Under the pieces are notes generated by a model. The model was not told where the DNA came from. It was given only the letters and a program-made list of their open reading frames with translations, and searched no databases. DNA of 64,000 nucleotides. It comes from Brachycybe producta (lineage: Eukaryota; Arthropoda; Diplopoda; Playtdesmida; Andrognathidae). The stretch covers positions 2,134,027 to 2,198,026 of the forward strand of contig JAUPFP010000021.1 in NCBI GenBank assembly GCA_036925085.1, written 5' to 3'. Below, in pieces: positions 57,739 to 64,000 of this stretch (its first letter is position 1; every line of letters starts with the position of its first letter). The position numbers and the translations under genes are program-made.

Positions 57739-57744
57739 AATAAA
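57739..57744 (+). terminator. OSBPL polyadenylation signal
   Basis: AATAAA 40 bp after the stop codon. A second AATAAA lies near 57821. The TTC39 stop is at 57968, so the two 3' ends are nearly touching. Confidence 0.7.
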
Positions 57745-57967
57745 TTAAATGAGATATTATCGATAAGAGTTTTGGAGAGTTCAAACTACGCAATCATATC
57801 TTTAGTGTTTATTATCGAGCAATAAAATGTTTTTTTTTTTCGCTTCTTAATTGTCCAATTACCTCATTTGTCTTTTCTTACCATTATTTAATAATGACAC
57901 CGTTAAAATATTCCCTTTTGTGTTAATTTTCAAGGTTTTAAAAATTGTAAAAATGAATTTTTTCTTA

Positions 57968-60900
57968 TTATAAGAAATCGTTTGGAGAACTAACATCTTT
58001 TTCCATTAGCTTGTTATAGTATCCAGTGCTTTTGATGTCTTCGATTGCACTGTGAATACGGAATTCAGTCAGAAATATACTAGTTGATCTGAAAAAATAA
58101 TAAGATAATTAATCAATCCCATTCTAAACAGTGTAATTACTAGAGAGCGGATTGTTATGCATTTAAATCTATCACAAAATTGAAAAATATGCAATAATAA
58201 AATTTGAAAATATTAAACCAATTGATATCATACTTTATTTATGTAATTTACATTAACTATGTCATTTTAGAGGGGGGTGGGGGTGGTAAAAAGCCTTACA
58301 ATTGTGTAATTTTATCTGATAAAAAGGGGTAATAGCAAAAGTTTACGTTTGTTTTTTATTACCGCTTTTCTATAAGACAAAATAACACAATTTTAGCTTT
58401 TTGGTGAAAAACTCTGACGTCACAAATTTTAAGTTACAGTGAGGCGACTGCAAGCTTTCAATTTTTCCTTTAGTTTTAAAATTTGTCTTCATTCTTTTAT
58501 TAAATTTTCTAATTTTTATTAAATTTTTCAATTTTCATTAGAGGTTTCAATTTTTAAATTTTTCAATATTTTAAAAATTTTCGTGTGAAAATTTTCGTGT
58601 GAAAATTACACATAAATAACATATAAATTACATAAAAAATAAATTAAGTTAAAATTAAATAGGTATTTCTATGCAAAAAAAAATAATTATGCAATAGCAA
58701 ATGAAGCATTAAATACAATTTAGTAATTTGCAGACGGTTGTTACAAAACTTGTAATTTATCTTGCTGAATCATGCAAGAAAGCAAACAACATAGGTAAAT
58801 AGCACATTAATCCGCCCGTACGATTTACTTCTTAGGTTGACAAGTAAAAAATAATATAACAACCTGGCGGCTATGAGACACTGAATTGCTCTTTCGTAAT
58901 CTTCTTTCTCTTTATAAATGAATCCCAATTCCATTTGTGCAAATGATATCACATGAGTATCTTCGAAAATGTTTTCTTGACTGAAAAAAAACCAGGCAAT
59001 TTCAATTACTTCGTTAATATATTTTACGGATAGCTAATTTTCAAACTTTGGTTATTATGCAATGGTCAGAAGAGCAACACTAAGGAGAAACTTGAAAGTG
59101 TATTTGATACTAGAATTGCGGAGCTGGATCACTTAATAGTGTTTTTTTTCATGTGGATATATTTAAAAATGAAATTGTCATAGATTTAAAAAAAAAATAT
59201 TTGAATGCTTAAAGATATTAACACGAAAACATCCTTATGAGATTGAGGTACAGTTGTACCCTTCTAGTTTCTAAAACACTTACAAGTTTCTTTTAATTTT
59301 GCTTCCGAAAGACACGGGTTCGAAGAGTGTTTACACATGAAAACCAGCTTAAATATTTGTGTTTGCGTAACTTACTTATTGACAACTTCGTAGAACAACT
59401 GTTCTGCCTGTTGTACGTTTCCAATGTATCGTAAACACAATGCTTTTAAAAAGATTGCTAAACAATAGTTGTCTACACTCCAATCCAAACCTTAAAGTTT
59501 AAAAAAATATGGTTTTTACAAATTTATAACGCCATAAACAAAATTTCATTTCCACCGTTGTAAGGTTCTTCGCTTAATTTCTCGATCGTCTCCTCAATAT
59601 GTTCCAATATTGGTTGCAGAACTTTATGATCATTACGAATGATGTAAAATAAATTCCACATATACATCAATTCCTGTTTTTTATTTCAAAATAAATGGAA
59701 AATTAAATATTAATTTCCTTATAAACCTCAGAAATTACATTTTACGTACATAAGTAGGAAGAACGAGAAAGTTGTTTTGATCTAGAAATCTTTTCGCTCT
59801 GAGGCTGAAATATTTCTCGACAGGAACGGCTCGACCGATAAATTCCTGAAGGAACGTGGGTGCTATTCTATATATATATAAAGACAAATAATATTTTTAA
59901 AAACAAAAGTGCAACATATGTATCGGAATGACATATCCAGGGCCGTTTTATCCGTTAGGCACTGGACACATATCCGAAGCTCAATCGAACCAACCTCATT
60001 AATTCTACCATTTCATTTTTCTCTTCCTCGGTAAGATCGTCACACATAAACATTGCAGTTGCTTTCATGTAAGCAAAAGCACATCGAGACCATCGACTTT
60101 CTTTCCATAGAATATTTGCAGCACCAATTGCTTTTCGAAATTGTTTAGTCGTACTTTATAAAAAAAAAAAAATAATGCCATTATACCCAAGTGTTAACGA
60201 AATACTTTCGAACATGAATGTGTTTTTTTTTTACCAATAACAATAGTAGACTTCCCAGGCCACCACATGATGAAGTTTGTAATTTTCTGGTCGACCTTCG
60301 AGAGTCTTTTCTAACCTCTTTATGGCACCGTTGACATCTCCTTTCACATGGTCGAGTCGTGCTTTTAAATACTGAGTTCCAACTCCATCGGGACTCGCCG
60401 AAAACAGAGGTTCGATCAACTGTTCGGCATAACTAATATCTTCATTGCCCTTGTGATTACCTAGATTTTAATCCAACTCTCATATTTAATTGTTCCATTT
60501 CAGGCAAAAAAAAGTCACATAATGAATTTTAAAAGCGACTTTAAGGTGGTTTAAAAGTGTAAGTGCCTCTCGAACGCTGGTTAATTTGTCTTTCAAGTGC
60601 AAAATTAAAAAAAAACTTGAATGTGTTTTAGAAACTAAGGATAATTTCATCAAAATACTGTACTAAACCTGTTTATATTGATTTTATGTACGAGCTTTTA
60701 TATATGTTTTCAAATAATCTTTTTTATGTCAGTTTATTCTTTTTAGAAATTTCTCCATTTGAAAATGTTTGTATACCTAAAGTATATTTGCCAACAAGAT
60801 TGTAGAGAATGAGAATAATGGAACAAAAAGGACCCCGAAGAGAATCTTTTTGCTTCATTCCTTCTTTGATTTTTTCAATTCCAAATTCCTGAAATTTAGA

Positions 60901-63671
60901 AATTAAAAAAAAAAAATGATTAATATACAAAAAAAGATAAGGTTAACAAAAATTTCATTAGGTTTTTTGTACCCTGTCACCAGAAAAGCCAACAAATTCT
61001 AGAATCCTCAAATATCGTGCTGGTATTGTAGATAACCCCTAAATTTATTAATTATTTAATATTAACTTCATTGTTTCAATGCTGTTAAACACTTAAGAAA
61101 AAAAAATATGGTACCAGGTTAAAAGCTCCGATTCCCATGTTGACACCACTCTCGAAGTGTCCCCTTAAGTCATCATTTGCCCACGTACGATGTTCCAGAA
61201 TCTGTTGACATTCTCTGTCAAAAAATAATGCAGTAATTAAAAGAGAGGCTAATTTAAATTAGGGCAGAAGTAACTGTTTTGGGTCAGAGCCACAAGGGCC
61301 CTCTTGGGGTGCTTGCAGAGTAATTATTCAAACTTAAAATTTTACTGGTCCTCCAGATCACAGCCTTTCTTTAAGGGAGGTCTTCAAACATTTTATAATT
61401 TACAAATTATTATAAACTGATTTTTTAAAACTATTTTTTGTATCGCATAATTTTAAAATTTTACAAATTTCAATCACAAACAATTGAATCTTTTCAATTG
61501 TTTGTAATGTTATCGTGTATGTTTAATTAAAACATGAAGACAGTTAAAAAAGCAGAATAGAAGGCACTGAAGAGTCCATGACAAAATATTTTGGACCAAG
61601 GCCTGGCGTACCCATGTTATGGCCCTGTCAATCAAGGCACCCACATTATAATGAGGCTGGTTGATAATTTGACATAAATTATTCTCGTAATTCAAACTTC
61701 TTTTTTTTTTTTTGCCTCAACGCAGATTTACTCGCAAACTTCTAAATTTGCATAAAGCATTTGCTTACCACCTGGCAACTTACTTATAAACTTGATGCCC
61801 TTTTCTAACTTTGAAACCTGCTTTGACGAGACCCAGTAAACTCGTATCGTGGACACAATTCAAAGCTACTCTCATCAAAAGACATTCTGCAAAACATAGC
61901 TCGGCATGGATCTCCTCTGTGTCATACAATACATAAATAGAAATTATTATCTACCTGATGTAAACATACCGAACACCTGGCAATAAAAGTGTTTACCTTC
62001 AGTGTATTCATTGTAATTTGGAGTGAAAATGAGTTTGGTAAGAGCATTGGTTGTCAATGTGTATTTTTTGCGTCGACTGTTGCAAGTGTCCACTGCTTTT
62101 CTCAGTACTTCCAATGCCTCTTCAATTAAAGCCTTAATTAGATTGCAATTTCAACAATGAGACACAGAGTAACATTATGGCATCATCAATTATGTTAATA
62201 ATTTTATTAATTACCGGATCGAATGTCAGAACTGCTTTGAATGCATACATTGCTCCTAAACATACTGCATAATATAAATTACATGTGTCACCTCTGGAAA
62301 AGAAAGTTTACATATATTAAAATTAAAATTTTACAATTTAAGATTAATTTCATGTATAAAAAAGACCACTATTGCAATTAACTTTTTTTTTAAAATTAAA
62401 GTATTTTAATTAAAAACTACAATAGCAAATGAATCAATTTTCATATAGGTTAAGATTGTTCAAAAAAATAAACAAAAATGTTTTAGAAACTAGTAAAGTG
62501 AACAGACCACTCTTGCTTATATTTTTTTTTTAAAAATAAAACTAGTTTATAAACGTTCAATTGATATAATTTCACAATAAAATTTATTACAAAAAGAAAA
62601 TAATAAATATAAATTTTTATTTATTTGCAAAATTTGAGTATTGTCATATCTTTATCAGATACTTTTTTTTTGGCTAAACGTAAATTGACAAATGTTGAAT
62701 TTTAAAAAAATATAATGAAAGGTTTATTTTTTAAAAAAATATTAACATGAAAATACCCCTGAAGTGATTGAGCTACTATTCTAGTTTCTAAAACACTTTT
62801 AGTTTCTTCTCAATGTCTGCTTCTGAAATGCAGAATATTCAGTAATTTACGTTCACACATTTTTGTACAATATCTGATTATTTTACTGTCTATTTTTACT
62901 GCCAAATTATCAAACTAGAGTTCTAGCCTCTAACCAGTGTTTTTGATTAAAAATAACCATAATTTTTGGTTGATCTAAACGAGAGAAGATAGTTACATCA
63001 CAATTAGCTCTTGTGCCAAAGATTGAAAAAACATTTAACTTGATATTGCATAAAAATCCGAGCTCTACTGTTTCTAAATGGTCTTAATTATCTATTAAAA
63101 TTTATCTATTAATAATTAATAAATTTACTTTGCTTCTATCATCTGCATGGCTTCTTCATGTTTATCATTGAGATACAGATAAAAAGCATCACTGGCATCT
63201 TTGGTGGCAGCCAACAATTCCATTTCAGATACCCGCCTTCTAAAAGACAAATATAACATTGCAGATGTGACATTTTAAAAAATGAAACACTTTTACAAAA
63301 AGAAAATTATTCTTACAAATCTGCTGCTGATGAATCTCCTGTATCCTGGAAGTAATATAAAATATGAGTTATTTTGCACCTTGCATAATGAAAAAAGATG
63401 ATGCTTCTTTTATGTGTCATATACATGTATATATACACAGTATGTTACAGTATGTTTGCATGTTTGACACATACACACCCTGTATATCTATTGATTGTTT
63501 CCTTAGGAGTTTGTAGAAATTCGGCTTTCACTTCTATCTATTCAAGTACATGGTTTACTTGATTGGCAGCTGTTTCATTTTACACTAATGTTTAAACTGG
63601 ATATTCTAGTAAATATGTATAGTAACATTCATAGAAATAAATCCAAGTCCTTGAATACATACGTGTTTCAT
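57968..63671 (-). CDS. TTC39A/B: Tetratricopeptide repeat protein 39, A/B type
   Basis: Fifteen firm exons on the minus strand: 63317-63345, 63129-63239, 62215-62293, 61997-62132, 61784-61916, 61115-61214, 60973-61038, 60777-60888, 60235-60460, 59995-60153, 59750-59867, 59556-59673, 59376-59490, 58864-58980, 57968-58088; plus a possible 9-bp first coding exon 63663-63671 (MKH) in phase. Together about 582 residues, the usual family length. TTC39 proteins are helical TPR proteins; TTC39B promotes LXR turnover in mammals, but the role here is unknown. Landmarks in order: LEEALEVLRKA-type region, EEIHAELCFAECLLMRVAL, HFESGVNMGIGAFNL, RYLRILEFVGFSGDREFG, HHVVAWEVYYCY, RCAFAYMKATAMF, PTFLQEFIGRAVPVEKY, ELMYMWN, DWSVDNYCLAIFLKALCLRY and a C-terminal TPR (MELGFIYKEKEDYERAIQCL). 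The GFSGDREFG form favours TTC39A/B over C. The true start could lie beyond 64,000. Confidence 0.93.
58260..58450. repeat. Repeat F fragment in the last TTC39 intron
   Basis: 'aagacaaaataacacaattt' and 'ctctgacgtcacaaattt' with TGACGTCA at 58415-58422, as in the other F copies; the left CRE is lost. Confidence 0.5.
59050..59350. repeat. D repeat in a TTC39 intron
   Basis: 'agaagagcaacactaaggag' and 'cccttctagtttctaaaaca' mark both ends. Confidence 0.65.
60530..60650. repeat. D repeat fragment in a TTC39 intron
   Basis: 'ctttcaagtgcaaaatt' then 'gtgttttagaaactaagg'; only the left end is present. Confidence 0.5.
61215..61783. other. TTC39 intron, no repeat family recognised
   Basis: 569-bp intron; 'aatcttttcaattgtttgt' near 61490 forms a small inverted repeat with 'acaaacaattgaa'. 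Nothing else seen. Confidence 0.45.
62470..62960. repeat. D repeat plus TAGCCTCTAACCAG copy in a TTC39 intron
   Basis: 'ttttagaaactagtaaagtg' to 'ctattctagtttctaaaaca' (D), followed by 'gttctagcctctaaccagtg' at about 62921. Confidence 0.6.
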
Positions 63672-63779
63672 ATCATTTCCATTAAAAAAAATATTAAGAT
63701 TTAACACATTATGAAACAAAAAAACATTTTACAAATCAAATCTGAGAAATTATTCAACTTTTTTCAAAACAAAAAAGTT

Positions 63780-64000
63780 GAGAATTTTTAGAAACTAGAA
63801 GGGTAGTTTTAATCATTATATTTTCATGTTGATATCTTTCAAAATAAGCTTTTTATATCAATTCATAAATGACAACTTTAAGCAAAAGATATTTGTTAAT
63901 TTTTGTCTATAAAATGTTTTATTTTGAAAAATATGAAACATTGAAAATACCCATTAAGTAATTCAGCTACTCTTCTAGTTTCTCTTAATTTTGCTCCTGA
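63780..64000. repeat. D repeat running off the right edge
   Basis: 'tttttagaaactagaagggt', 'gatatctttcaaaataagct' and 'ctcttctagtttctctt' give nearly a full copy; the window ends in the 'tgctcctga' tail. Confidence 0.7.

Overview
The window is eukaryotic, about two-thirds A+T, with spliced genes, GT-AG introns mostly of 60-500 bp, AATAAA signals and many small non-autonomous transposons. Protein families (di-N-acetylchitobiase, synaptojanin, ORP10/11, TTC39, R3HDM4, PSMG2, VHR phosphatase) are animal. Gene compactness plus chitobiase suggest a small-genome invertebrate deuterostome, most likely an ascidian tunicate. That assignment is inference: no species marker was seen and no search was run.

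Layout. Bases 1-28,800 hold no coding region that I can support. They are a mosaic of short palindromic DNA transposons (hAT-like with 8-bp target duplications, others flanked by TTA), a roughly 300-bp and a roughly 250-450-bp interspersed family, a two-phase tandem repeat (17.1-18.5 kb), a 29-bp minisatellite (21.0-21.4 kb), microsatellites and homopolymers. A CpG-rich stretch near 28.98-29.66 kb may be the promoter and first exon of a minus-strand gene whose body would run leftwards through this repeat-filled DNA.

From 30.6 kb the window is gene dense: a two-finger matrin/JAZ-type zinc-finger protein (+), a DUSP3/VHR-like phosphatase (+, 3 exons), synaptojanin (-, 18 coding exons, 1,210 aa), di-N-acetylchitobiase CTBS (+, 7 exons, 373 aa), proteasome assembly chaperone PSMG2 (+, 6 exons, 273 aa), R3HDM4 (-, 7 exons, 272 aa), an OSBPL10/11-type oxysterol-binding-related protein (+, 15 exons, 735 aa) and a TTC39A/B-type TPR protein (-, at least 15 exons). 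I assembled these models by eye from conserved sequence and splice sites; in every multi-exon model the reading phase closes exactly across all junctions.

The genes mostly alternate in strand: divergent pairs SYNJ/CTBS and R3HDM4/OSBPL, convergent pairs DUSP/SYNJ, PSMG2/R3HDM4 and OSBPL/TTC39 (stop codons 268 bp apart). The functions are unrelated housekeeping, membrane-lipid and lysosomal roles; synaptojanin (PI(4,5)P2 and PI4P hydrolysis) and the ORP (lipid transfer at contact sites) share phosphoinositide biology but nothing shows co-regulation. The most unusual non-gene signal is a strong excess of the CRE palindrome TGACGTCA (16 copies seen), many carried by the transposon families.
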